DNA of 64,000 nt from Gracilaria domingensis (Eukaryota > Rhodophyta > Florideophyceae > Gracilariales > Gracilariaceae): the NCBI GenBank assembly GCA_022539475.1, contig VCMS01000081.1, forward strand, positions 1 through 64,000, given 5' to 3'. The notes beneath the pieces were generated by a model. The model did no database searches, was not told where the DNA came from, and was given only the letters and a program-made list of their open reading frames with translations. The translations under genes and the position numbers were made by a program. This document shows, one piece after another, positions 24,768 to 34,706 of the stretch. Numbering within the stretch: position 1 is the stretch's first letter; each line of letters opens with the position of its first letter.

Positions 24768-25073
24768 ATGAAAGAACTCAAAATTCGAGTTCAATTCGAT
24801 CACCTTCACAAAGAAGAAAATTCCCGTGAGACAATCGTCGCAGGGAATGATGTTACAGGAAAGTATCGTCGCGATTTTGTTGTGTATATAAATAATGCGG
24901 GACGGAAAATAGGGGTTGTGCAAGCCATGTTTGGACTCCGTAAAAGTCCCAATATTCGTATTGCACTGGTGAAAAGGCTTGAAGAAACTGCGGCGGAAAA
25001 AGTAATCAGAATATATGCCGCCTCTATGGCCATAAGATATATGGATACAAACAAGCGAATAGCTGAGATGTAG
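24768..25073 (+). CDS. Small uncharacterised frame, 101 aa
   Basis: An ATG-started frame encodes a basic, non-membrane protein with alternating strands and helices (YRRDFVVYINNAGRKIGVV, then KRLEETAAEKVIRIYAAS). I recognise no family. It lies between decayed elements, and base composition does not set it apart, so it may be chance or the relic of a mobile element. Confidence 0.2.
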   Translation: MKELKIRVQFDHLHKEENSRETIVAGNDVTGKYRRDFVVYINNAGRKIGVVQAMFGLRKSPNIRIALVKRLEETAAEKVIRIYAASMAIRYMDTNKRIAEM

Positions 25074-25810
25074 AGCTGGACGCGAGATCGTTCTACGTCA
25101 TTGCCAAACAGGTCATGCTTGTCGATTATTTATACTAGTTTTGCAAACAATATGGTCTATCCTTTGGGGTGCAACAAATTGTTGACCTCCCAGACGAAAG
25201 AAAGAAACGCCACTTCTTCGATGATCCGGCATTTAAGTGTTTTTCGTTTCCTGAAGCACAATGACAGTGCACTCCAGATTTCCGTTCTGTCCTCAAAAAG
25301 GTTCGTGGGGACTAACTGCTCTCAAGGAATCACAAGAGACGAACATGAAACAAAACTTTGCTTTTCATGAGAAGAGCATAGACAGTAGAATCGCTTAACC
25401 AGTAGCCAACTGGGATACGAATGACATCAGACTTCTCGATCTTCTGAAGGAAAAGCCTCGAGGAATCATTGGAGAAGAATCACGAAAGCAGCGCGCTGGC
25501 ACAGGTCGCTGAGCATGGACTCCACGGATATAGACGACTGTCAGCGTATACTTAGACGTAAATGAGCCCTGAGGGGACCGTGCCAATCGGCCTGCGGCGG
25601 AAATTAGTGCGTTCTAGTCGCCGAGGTGTGTGGCCTGGGTAACTCTCCGGCATGGGTGGGTTGAGCTGCAGTTATTTCCAGAGCTTGCGTCTCTGCTATA
25701 AATTTTTGGCAGAACCGTTGGAGCGGAGGCGCACTGATCCTTGTTCTTATCGATATGAAAGGTCCTCAATGATCGATGGAGCACCACAGGTGCGCCCTCA
25801 GTGGCTCCGC
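25074..25810. other. No supported gene
   Basis: Short open stretches only, on both strands, without motifs. Nothing here that I can support. Confidence 0.3.
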
Positions 25811-25900
25811 GAGCTGCAACGGCTCAGCCAGCTGCAGCGGCTCCGCCAGCTGCAGCGACTCCACAAGCAGCAGCGGCTCTGCCTGCTGCAGCGGCAGCGC
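25811..25900 (+). repeat. 18-bp minisatellite, five units
   Basis: Five consecutive 18-base units, each a variant of CAGCTGCAGCGGCTCCGC, fill these 90 bases. Because 18 is divisible by three, every frame stays open. One frame gives Ala-Pro repeats and another gives Gln-Leu-Arg repeats. The apparent short protein frames here are therefore produced by the repeat. Confidence 0.8.
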
Positions 25901-27116
25901 CGTACAACCTAGGTGAGCTGGGCGGTTTCCGCAAACTGACCGAAGCTAACGCAGCGGTTGAGAGAATTAGGGCGTGCGGCGCAATGTGAAGCAGACCACG
26001 TGAGCTTAAACGCCTGTATACCATCCACATAGCATAGCTGTATGAGCAAAAGTGTCATATACAAACCATGGTAGCATTACCGGACCAGCAAGAAGCACAG
26101 ATTGGACCTACTCTATACCGAAAACTGTTCTTCATAGTCACAGACTAATCCGCTCTTATTTATCTGGTAAAAGCTGTATTCTTTACCCAATTACCTCGAA
26201 GCGATCTCTATCTTCTAGAAGAAGTGTACGGCACTAATTCAAAGGAAAGGCGCGCGCAAATGATGGTACACACTTGTGTAAAGCGCACCACACCCACAGA
26301 GAGAATGACTCATCTCTTTCCACTCTTTTACAGACCGCACCGTCACAATGGTGACGCCGTTGATGAGGTGACAAAATCTCAAGCACAAGCGTACGCCGAA
26401 TTCGATCGAAGCCATAACGGGAAACCGCGAAAAAGCAATAACTCTCATCAACGAGCGCAAGCCGATTCGAACCATTGCCCGACTCAGCACTCTGTCACGC
26501 TGTGTTTTCGTTTTGCTAGTTAGCAGTCCAAAAATGCTAGTTTCGAAATGCTAGTTTTTCATATGTTAAATTGCACTTTCTGTAGATTCCATTCGGAGGA
26601 AAAGCTAGAGAGAACTACGACTAATGAATGATTCTGAGTTATGCTAAAGTATGCTATGTTTTTGATACTAGACATCTGAAACTAGCAATTATGAAAGATT
26701 TCAGAACCGTACTTCCAGTCTTCCACTTTTGCTAGTGCTCTAGGTGGGTAGGCCCATTGGCGTGGTTCACCAACGGACTACGTAGGACGCCTAGAGAAAG
26801 GACCAGTCTGTACCGAACGCAGCCAGCCTCCGAGAATACTACGGCTGGAACATTTATTTGCCGCAGTACCCCCTGAGCACCCGTAAAATTGCGATTGGTG
26901 CTGCCACCACTACCCTCATTCTCGAATGGCTCTGCTCTTCGGCATTCAAACTGAACATCGATTAAACCAAATCCGCGCGAAATTGTTTCTTGCCTCTGTG
27001 TAGATACGTATAAACTGCGATGTGAAACGACAAATGTGCTCTGCGTAGCTCTACTCAGCTCTACGTTGTACCCTACAACCTGCTTTCCCACCCCCCGTAG
27101 GGTGGCGGGCTTCCCA
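25901..27116. other. No supported gene
   Basis: The longest frame is a minus-strand stretch at 26732-27091 (119 codons) without recognisable motifs. I see no transposon ends, RNA genes or splice-linked frames that I can defend. Confidence 0.3.
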
Positions 27117-27242
27117 GATGCGACGTGTTGAGACCGCGGTCTGGACCGCGGTCATCCGAGTTCATAGCAGAGATCATGGCCATGATCCCGGCTATGAACG
27201 CAGCTGACCGCAGTCCAAACCGCGGTCTGAACACGTCGCATC
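27117..27242. repeat. 126-bp near-palindrome without loop
   Basis: The left arm 27117-27179 and right arm 27180-27242 are reverse complements at about 55 of 63 positions, with no spacer (the centre reads ATCATGG/CCATGAT). The palindromic decamer GACCGCGGTC occurs twice in the left arm. It sits about 480 bp upstream of the ParB/dioxygenase unit. It could be a foldback element, a transposon end or a recombination product. Confidence 0.8.
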
Positions 27243-27721
27243 CGGCCACCACAGGAGGGTACCAGGGGGGAATCGTGAGGGTTGATCATGCTGTGTGGTA
27301 TGCATCTAAGCCTTCTACACCGTCTCTAACCGCTTGTGACACTCTTTCAAAGTGATGCAAATGTTCACGCGAGACTTTCCCCGTGCTGCACTACAAATCT
27401 GCGATATGAACTTGTGCGACACTTCAACCGACAGCGAAGCCTTAACCGTGTTCAAACCGAGCGGGTGCGGCGTTTGCGGTCGTGATCAGAGCATTATACG
27501 ACTACCGGTTTATTCCGCATTCAACCTTTATAGGTGTTTGACGAAGCTATATTCAAACACGCTATATAATGGAGCCAAGAGAATTGCGGAACGGACAGAT
27601 GAGACGCTCCCAAAAGCCGCGGAAAGTTCGCAGCCCCATGGCGCCGCATCTTTGAATTGCGAAGAAGACCACAGAAGGAGGGAAGAAGAGTAGTGAGGAA
27701 GCACAGAATCCGGAGACGAGT

Positions 27722-30700
27722 ATGAGCTCTAACCTGGGGAAAGCGAAACCAGCACCAGGGTACAAAGTGACGCTTCTTATCGCGGAGAATGGAGGGGACA
27801 AGGTCCCAATTGGCACGGCTGATTTGGTGGCCATCGAGTCTGCCGGCGACGGCAAAGAATATAGAAGATAAATGCATGGTCACACACTGGAAGGGAAGCC
27901 GGAAGAGGATATAGTCGGTATATGGCGAGCTGATGCATCGAAGGAGCTTCATACACCGTACCCGTATCCCTTTAAGTGTACGGATGAAGACTCCGTTCCG
28001 AAGACCGTTGCAGACTTAAACAAGATGGGTTTCTACGCTTGGGACTTGAACTTCATGGCTTTGGGTGAGACCGTTCAGAGCTCCACGCCGCAGGTGCCCA
28101 GTAAGAAATCAGGGCACACCAATGCGACGTCCACGACAGGAGGGAAACGAGTGCGTATGGCGGAAACACCGAAACCCCCGCGTACACCGAGTGGGAAGCG
28201 TTTGCCACCTCAGGCAGCCCAGGCCAGAACACTAGGCAAACAACAGAAGAACAGAGAAAGGAAGGAAGTACCGCCCCCAGCGCATGGGCCTGTGCCTAAA
28301 ACTCCATCTAAGCAAGACCAGGATGGTACAAAAGTAGGAACTGCACAATTGGCCACAACTCCAGAGAGTGCGGTCTCTGCCTTACGGAAGCAACCAACGA
28401 TGAATGTGCAGTCTGGGTCGTCCAGGAATAGCACTGCTGAAGCGATTGCAATGGCTGGGAGTCGCAGTGGAGCTAGGATGGAAGTTGTGGATGCGGATGA
28501 AGTGGATGATGATAACGTTGTCTTGGTGAAGGAGAGCTTGGCTGAAAACGTTAATGAACTATTCGACGAACCTGATTAATTACCTTCCGATGACGTGGAT
28601 GTGAGTCTGGCCTGGCTCACGTTCACCCTGGACCATTATGAGTACGATTCCGTGAAGGTCGACATCGACCTAATCGAAATCCCGGACGCAACTGTGAGAG
28701 CGACAGTTCGGGAGCGTGTTGAAGCTCTGAAGGCGGAGATTCGAAGGAAAGGGGTTCTTCAGGCCCTTGGAACGATGAGTGTTGCTATTTTGATCACGGG
28801 TAAGTCTGAGAAGGAGATGGTGGAGGGTAATCGCGTGAAAGTTACGTGTATCCTCATAGATGGGGCTCATCGTCTTGTGGCACTCAAGGAACTATGTGAG
28901 GAGGATGCAAAGATATGGAAACTGTGTAAAGGACTTACCGTTTCCTTATGGAGGAGAAAGGATGGACAAAAGATGAAAACGAGGAAGCTTCTCAGCCTGG
29001 GTAATGCTTTGAACGATGGACTGAAGCAGGCCCGACTTATGAACTTCGCTAACAAGGTTCATTCCATTGTATCCTTTATAAACGCGATGGTTGAAGAGGA
29101 GAAGAAACTGTTGAACAACATGACAAGGACCGCTGTAGCGGGTGCCTTAAGTGTATGCGGAATCATAGGTCAGTACCATATCAGGCATCTATCGAGGTTT
29201 GCGGAGATGGGTTTGAAGGTAGCCAAGAGTCCTCGATTGCTGAAGCATTTGGAAAGTGTGTTTCGGGAGTATAATTAAATTGGTATTACATGTATCTCCA
29301 GTCATGCGTTTTTTATGTGGATGAGGACACAACCGATTTCACCCTGGACGCCCTGGCAGCATATTTTGCGAGGAGACGAGAGTCCAAACTGAAGGTCCGC
29401 TTTGAAGACTACGAAAGTATTTCTTTATATGCTGTAGGTCTCTAAATGAGCTGGCCATTGAAGTATCGAAAACAAAGAGACTCTCTCTGAAGGAAGTGTA
29501 CGAGATGCAGATTGAAGTCACTAGGTTTGAGAAACTCAGCCTTCGTGAGTATCTTGCGACACAGGCCGCACGCCTGGGAACTGCTGCAAGAAAGAAGCTT
29601 TGGGGCGGGAAGATTTCGAGAGGGGTGGCTTATGCTTGTGAAAAGCTGAAGAAATCCGTAGGGGTGGATTTTAATTCGACGGTGGGGCACTCTGCTACGA
29701 CGGGAGGGGGAAAGACGACCACGCCTACGACCCAAGTCACTAAAACCGATACTCGGGCGTCGCGTTCTAAACTTGTTAAGGCGAAGAATGCCGTGGCAGA
29801 CGTTCAGGAAGTGGGAAGCGACGTGCTTTTATTGAAGCCAAGTGGTGCGGAGTTGAGAAGGAGCACCAGAAGAAGCCGTCGACGAAGGAAGATGATGAGC
29901 GATAACAAACCCAGGGCTCAAAAGAAGGCGAAAGTAAGCGAAGTGCCCCAAGGTGAAACATTCGTCATCAATCATCTGCGTAAGCTCGGAGGGAAAGCGG
30001 TCAGAAGCTTCCTCAAAGCTCATCAAATCTCCTTCAGCAGCGAAACGGACTCTGACTCAGCGCTGAATGTTGAGACGCGGGGAGACAACACGGATTCTTT
30101 CGACGACACAGTCCCGGAAATTCTACCCCCGGGGCTGAAGAAAGCAGACGAAGAACCTTAGGAGGGGGGTGATTCGTGGTTGAAATTGTTGAAACCAGTT
30201 CCTACCAAGTGGCCTGCTGGAGTGGACGGGATTAAGTCGGTATATCCGTGGATGGATGCGATTCATCTCCGGAAGGAGCACCGAGGGCATTTGCTCGAGC
30301 CGAAGGACTTTAAAGAAGTACATTATACTGTGTTTTGGAATGCTGCGTATCAGGGTCAGAAAGTTCTCAACCAGGCGGTAGGAGAAGGGGAGGTTAATGA
30401 TAGGACCCTATGGGCAGAGGCATTGAAGAACGATTCCGTCGCGTATATGTATTTTGTGAACAAGAAGGCTGAGCTTCGGGAGAGGGGTTTCTGTATTCTG
30501 GAAGGATTTGCTTGTGACGAAGACCTTTTGAAGATGGCTGAAAGTCCCAGCAGGCTCATCGATGGGGATGTAAGCGTCGAGTTATTGGACTTCTTCAAAA
30601 AAAAGTTTCGAAGAAGCCCCAGACCTCAGGGTACCGGAGAATCGAACTACATGGATTTCTATAATCAACGCGGACAATGGGAGGTATATGACGACGAGAA

Positions 30701-31451
30701 GAGTTATAGTGGACGAGCTGGAGAATAGAGCGGAGATGCATTTGCTTGTGAAGAAGAGGGCGTTGTTAGATGCTCGGCTTGGTCAGATATGTGCGGCGTT
30801 GGGGCTACAAGACAACAAGAAACCGAATGAGAGAATGTATACACCGAAGACCGGAGGGAGGATCTTATGTACCGGAGTGGCTTGCCAACGACAGCAACTT
30901 CATACCGACTTCGAGACCTTGACAAACGAAGACAAGCTGGAGGGGAAGAACCCGGGGTACTTTGTGATGGTCTCCTGAACTGTGTCGTTCCCACTTTGGA
31001 TATGTGAAGGATCCCAAAGTCATTTGCTGTAACAGCAAATGCATTTGAAGGGTTGGCACGAGGAATGGTTGTGAGAAAGTTCTTTGTCCCACCTATATCT
31101 GTGCTTATGAGGGGGGATGTATTTCATGCCGGTGCGGGCACTAAAGATGGAATATTTCCGGAAAACCCAATGTTACGCTACCATATGTATATGGTACCAA
31201 AGAAGTACAGTTTTCCGGATGCCGTTCATCTGAATCACAATTTTCGACCGACTTTTGTGGAAGAAGACGACCTCATGGGAATGAAGGACAACACAGGTGG
31301 TCCTGCGGTGGACATAGAATTGGTGGAGGATGGGGAGGGCGAGGACGAAGAGGATGAGTTGATGGTTAAGGAAAGAGACAGCGACGATAAGGACGAAAAC
31401 TATGAAGCGCAGAGGATTAAGAAAGAGACAGAGGATGGGGAGGAGAACTGA
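27722..31451 (+). pseudogene. Decayed unit: ParB-like domain plus 2OG-Fe(II) dioxygenase
   Basis: A chain of plus-strand frames, largely continuous in content. It begins with a short N-terminal module (27722 on) and a Pro/Lys-rich linker. A ParB/sulfiredoxin-like fold follows at about 28625-29000: IEIPDATVRATVRERVEALK, then GVLQAL and the key LIDGAHRLVALKEL. Next come a long helical part (28980-29800) and a basic linker. Last is a dioxygenase: ELRERGFCILEGF, the H-x-D pair in QLHTDFE near 30900, and RGDVFHAGAG with the later RYHMYM supplying the second His and the Arg. An acidic tail ends at 31451. Roughly half a dozen interruptions separate the pieces, so this copy is dead. ParB-type domains bind or cut DNA, and 2OG enzymes hydroxylate nucleic acids or proteins, so a DNA-modifying or element-borne role is a reasonable guess only. 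Confidence 0.55.
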
Positions 31452-31685
31452 ACGAGCCATGAATTTATGATTTTATGATATTGCAGTTAACGAGTGGATA
31501 TCCGGAGATGTCGTCAGCATGTTTTGTTGTTGTTGAAGATATTGATTGTTGTTTTGCGTAAAACCCTATGTCACAACTGCTATATATATGTTTATATGTT
31601 TCCACAAAGGGACTTCATTAAGAAAGAGTTAAATGTTTTTTCTTTATCTATGTACTACTAATAAATATCGTAGTTAGTGTCTAAA

Positions 31686-32963
31686 TTATTTCTCCGATAG
31701 AGGCCGAATCTGGGTTCTAGGATGCTCTCCGAGTGCACACAAGTACCTCTGGAGGTTGACCCGTGGTTCGTGCTTGACGATACCCGCACACACAAGAAGT
31801 GCAACGAATAGGGTGTTTGTAAGAAGAGGGGGGATGCCTCTGTACATACGAAAGGCTGATGGTTCTAGCAACTCAGAAAGCGTGTGGGCGAAGAATACTG
31901 GGACCACTCTGTTCAAAAACATTCTGATGGAGAGAAATACATCATGTAAAAAGAGAGCCCTTCTGAAGGAGTGTAGGACACAACGGATGTAGAGACAGAG
32001 CCTTTCCCATTGAGTTCCTACGCGGTGCGAGAGCGGTACAATGTTGTTAAAGTGGTTGCCTGTAGAGTAGAAGATAGAGAGTGCGTTCACGACGATAGTG
32101 AACATCCCGAATAGAAATCCACCTGGAAAAAACGCTATAGAGGCTGTTCTAACAGAGTCAATAAGATTGGAGGGGGATGGACGTAGTTGATAGGTGACAA
32201 AGATGGAGAGATTGAGAGCGAAAAGGCCACGGACCGCTATACCCAAGGATTTATTCCTCAATATGGAGGAGGTGCTCGTCATGTGCGAAGGAATCATCGG
32301 TCCGAGAGCTAGGGTACCGTATCTTGCGGCATGTAGGGAAAGGGCGAGGTCGAAGAGAGTAATGTGTAACATGGTTCCCAGAATGCTATAGAGAATGGTG
32401 AAACCTAGCTGAGCATGGCGAGAGGAGCGCTTGAATAGAAGCGCTTGGGCCAAGACGGGCTTGATGATACCGTAAAGCGCGCCTATGGCTACCGTTAACA
32501 ATGAAGCAAATAACAGCATTGAAGGTGGCGAAAGAATGCTGAGAGGATTCCGAGAGTAGAATCTTGACTGATATATATAATTTGAAAGCTCTGGGAGAGT
32601 TCGAATAGCGTGAGTAAAGGGTGGGTGCTCCAGAATACTTTCGTGACGGAGTGTGTCATGTAGTATTTCATAGAGCTCATTGAGCTCATTCTGCAGTGCG
32701 GGAGTGATGAGAGTTTGCACCCCACGAATGTGAGCTTCTTCAGCATCGAGGTCGTACTGTAACTGAAGGCAGTTGTTGAAAGTGATGTACGTTGCATGTG
32801 GGAGAGCATCCAGCTGGATACGTACAGAACGCAATCGATTGTTTAGCGGGATTTCCGGTACTTGGTGTGTATTGCGAAAGACCATTGCGGAACAGTTTCG
32901 TTTTCGAATTCGTACCAAAGGAGAGAAAAGGGGGCTTTGGATGGTTGTAGAGATGCGGTACAT
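31686..32963 (-). CDS. Intact multi-pass membrane protein, unknown
   Basis: A single uninterrupted frame of 425 residues opens with ATG at 32963. The first 140 residues are soluble and contain a helix-rich segment. Hydrophobic segments, each long enough to cross a membrane, follow at about 146-172, 186-210, 239-259, 275-300, 355-370 and 385-405. No known transporter or channel signature is visible, and no targeting peptide is obvious. The gene ends about 235 bases from the decayed ParB/dioxygenase unit in convergent orientation, and it diverges from the gene at 33502. Staying open for 425 codons among fossils argues for selection, but expression is unknown. Confidence 0.55.
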   Translation of the reverse strand: MYRISTTIQSPLFSPLVRIRKRNCSAMVFRNTHQVPEIPLNNRLRSVRIQLDALPHATYITFNNCLQLQYDLDAEEAHIRGVQTLITPALQNELNELYEILHDTLRHESILEHPPFTHAIRTLPELSNYIYQSRFYSRNPLSILSPPSMLLFASLLTVAIGALYGIIKPVLAQALLFKRSSRHAQLGFTILYSILGTMLHITLFDLALSLHAARYGTLALGPMIPSHMTSTSSILRNKSLGIAVRGLFALNLSIFVTYQLRPSPSNLIDSVRTASIAFFPGGFLFGMFTIVVNALSIFYSTGNHFNNIVPLSHRVGTQWERLCLYIRCVLHSFRRALFLHDVFLSIRMFLNRVVPVFFAHTLSELLEPSAFRMYRGIPPLLTNTLFVALLVCAGIVKHEPRVNLQRYLCALGEHPRTQIRPLSEK

Positions 32964-33370
32964 TTATTTGTAAGAACGTGGACTGTTTGTGAGTTACAAT
33001 ACATAGGAAAACAGCTCTACTATTACGCTCCTTTAAAAGTGGAAGCTACTAACATGTAGAGAACATGGTTTTCATAAACGATTGATTAGACTGGTTGCTT
33101 TTATACCTTACTATGAGACGAAAAATTGTTATAAGTAAAGAATAAAGTACATGGATGATGAAGAGTTGGTAATATGAAGAGGGAGAGAAGGTTGAAAACT
33201 GGGGGATTGGGCTAGAATTTATGAAATTATTCTTGAGAAACAACTTGGTTCACAGGGATAAGAACGAGTGCTAGGCAGTGGTGGTGAAAGCGCGTACATA
33301 AATGACAGGGTTTTCGCGCCGTGATAAGTTCACGGAGTGCCTACGCACGAATAGAGTTTCGTCATCTCCC

Positions 33371-33434
33371 GTTTCGGATCCCTTCCGTTTCGGATCCCTT
33401 CCGTTTCCGTTCCCCTCCGTTCCCGTTCAATTCG
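33371..33434 (+). repeat. Four 16-bp tandem units in a pyrimidine-rich promoter stretch
   Basis: Two identical units (GTTTCGGATCCCTTCC) are followed by two diverged ones, all on a 16-base period. They sit within a C/T-rich run that reaches 33470, about 30 bases before the start codon of the next gene. The position suggests a core promoter or 5' leader element; no experimental support is possible here. Confidence 0.5.
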
Positions 33435-33501
33435 GTTCCCTCCCTTTCCGTTTCCTTTCTGTTCTTCCGGCCGATACGTTCCCGCTCATTAAAATCTGAT
33501 C

Positions 33502-34329
33502 ATGAGCGACAAGTCTCATTCGAACGTGAAGTGGCCGTGGGATCCCAGCGATGGGGAGTGGTCGCATAAGAAGATTAAGAGGATTTTTGCGGAGGAAGAT
33601 GAAGGGCAGGACAAGGATGAGCTGGACTGGTGGTCGATGGCGATGTTGGGGTGCGCAGGGGCGATGGGGACCCGCATTGGTGAGGACGTGCGTCGATTGA
33701 CGAAGAAGGTCACAGGATTTGTTGCTAGGGAGGTAAGGGGATTGAAGGATGGGCAGAAAAACTTGATGGGTCGAGTGCAGGAGCTAGAGGGGAAGCTGAA
33801 GGAACTCAGTGAGAAGCGGGAGGATGTACGTCAAGTCCGAGGTACTCCGGTGACTCCTGCACTGAGGATTGTGAACGAGGTCGGGGTCGGGGTCGGGGTC
33901 GATGGGGCTAGTGTGGATGCAGATGAGGATGCGAGGGACTTTTTGCCGGCTACGGGGAGCCTGGGTGAGGATGAAATTGTTGCGGGCAACGAAGGAAAAA
34001 AGAGGGGCCGAAAGAGGAAGTACGAGGAGAAGAGACGAATTGTGGTGAGAAAACTAGAGGTGGAGGAGGATGAAGTGAGGCCGAAGGTTGGAAAGGAGAA
34101 GATGGAGAAGATGGAGAAAAAGAAGAAGACTAGGTTTGGGTTCAGGTGTGTTCCGAAGCCGGTGTGGAAGGGAAGCAGCGTTGTGGGATATCAAGAGAAG
34201 TGGAGCTGGGAGGATGTGGAGGAAGAGGAAAATGAGGAGGAAGGGGGCGATGATGTGGCCAAAGGGTTTGGGCCGTTGTCTTTCGCAGATGCGGAGATAG
34301 ATGAGGGTTGTAGCTGTGGACTCTTGTAA
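33502..34329 (+). CDS. Intact charged protein with C-terminal CaaX-like box, unknown
   Basis: An uninterrupted 275-residue frame starts with ATG at 33502. After a Trp-rich start (KWPWDPSDGEWS) there is a small glycine-rich hydrophobic patch (MAMLGCAGAMGTRIG). A coiled coil follows at about 85-115, then a short GVGVGV run encoded by a GGTCGG hexamer repeat. A basic cluster (KKRGRKRKYEEKRR) could be a nuclear signal. An acidic stretch precedes the end, CSCGLL. The last four residues fit a CaaX box with X = Leu, the type usually geranylgeranylated, with a second Cys two residues before it that could be palmitoylated. No family is recognised. Codon-level openness and a clean start make it a likely gene. 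Confidence 0.55.
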   Translation: MSDKSHSNVKWPWDPSDGEWSHKKIKRIFAEEDEGQDKDELDWWSMAMLGCAGAMGTRIGEDVRRLTKKVTGFVAREVRGLKDGQKNLMGRVQELEGKLKELSEKREDVRQVRGTPVTPALRIVNEVGVGVGVDGASVDADEDARDFLPATGSLGEDEIVAGNEGKKRGRKRKYEEKRRIVVRKLEVEEDEVRPKVGKEKMEKMEKKKKTRFGFRCVPKPVWKGSSVVGYQEKWSWEDVEEEENEEEGGDDVAKGFGPLSFADAEIDEGCSCGLL

Positions 34330-34706
34330 GTAGAATGCAACTTGAAGTGGTATGGGGGTGGCGAGATGCATGCGCGCGGTTCCATAAGATGAATGTTGTA
34401 CTAGGTAGTTGTAGTAATGATGACTCTTCTACAATATTTGCAGAAAATTAGCGAACGTAAATATGGCGGCACAGGTGGACATCACATAATATCCTCAGAC
34501 GAAGACAAATAATACGTCTGGTACTTTCATTTCTTGAACATATACTAGCAATCGTGGCGTACGTCAACTGTTCTGCATTGAATGGAGAAAAAGCCCTAGT
34601 ACATGAAAGCGTAGTATACGAAAAATTGAAATTAATTGCTTGCACAAAGCCCTATACGCAAGTTTTGCAGATGTTTTGACTAATTTCGTCTGATAATCGT
34701 GTTCTA

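Noticed and set aside
27722-31451. Assignment of the dioxygenase to the TET/JBP DNA-base oxidase group
   Set aside because: Only the general H-x-D...H...R pattern is visible; nothing specific to TET/JBP could be seen, so the link to base oxidation was not claimed.
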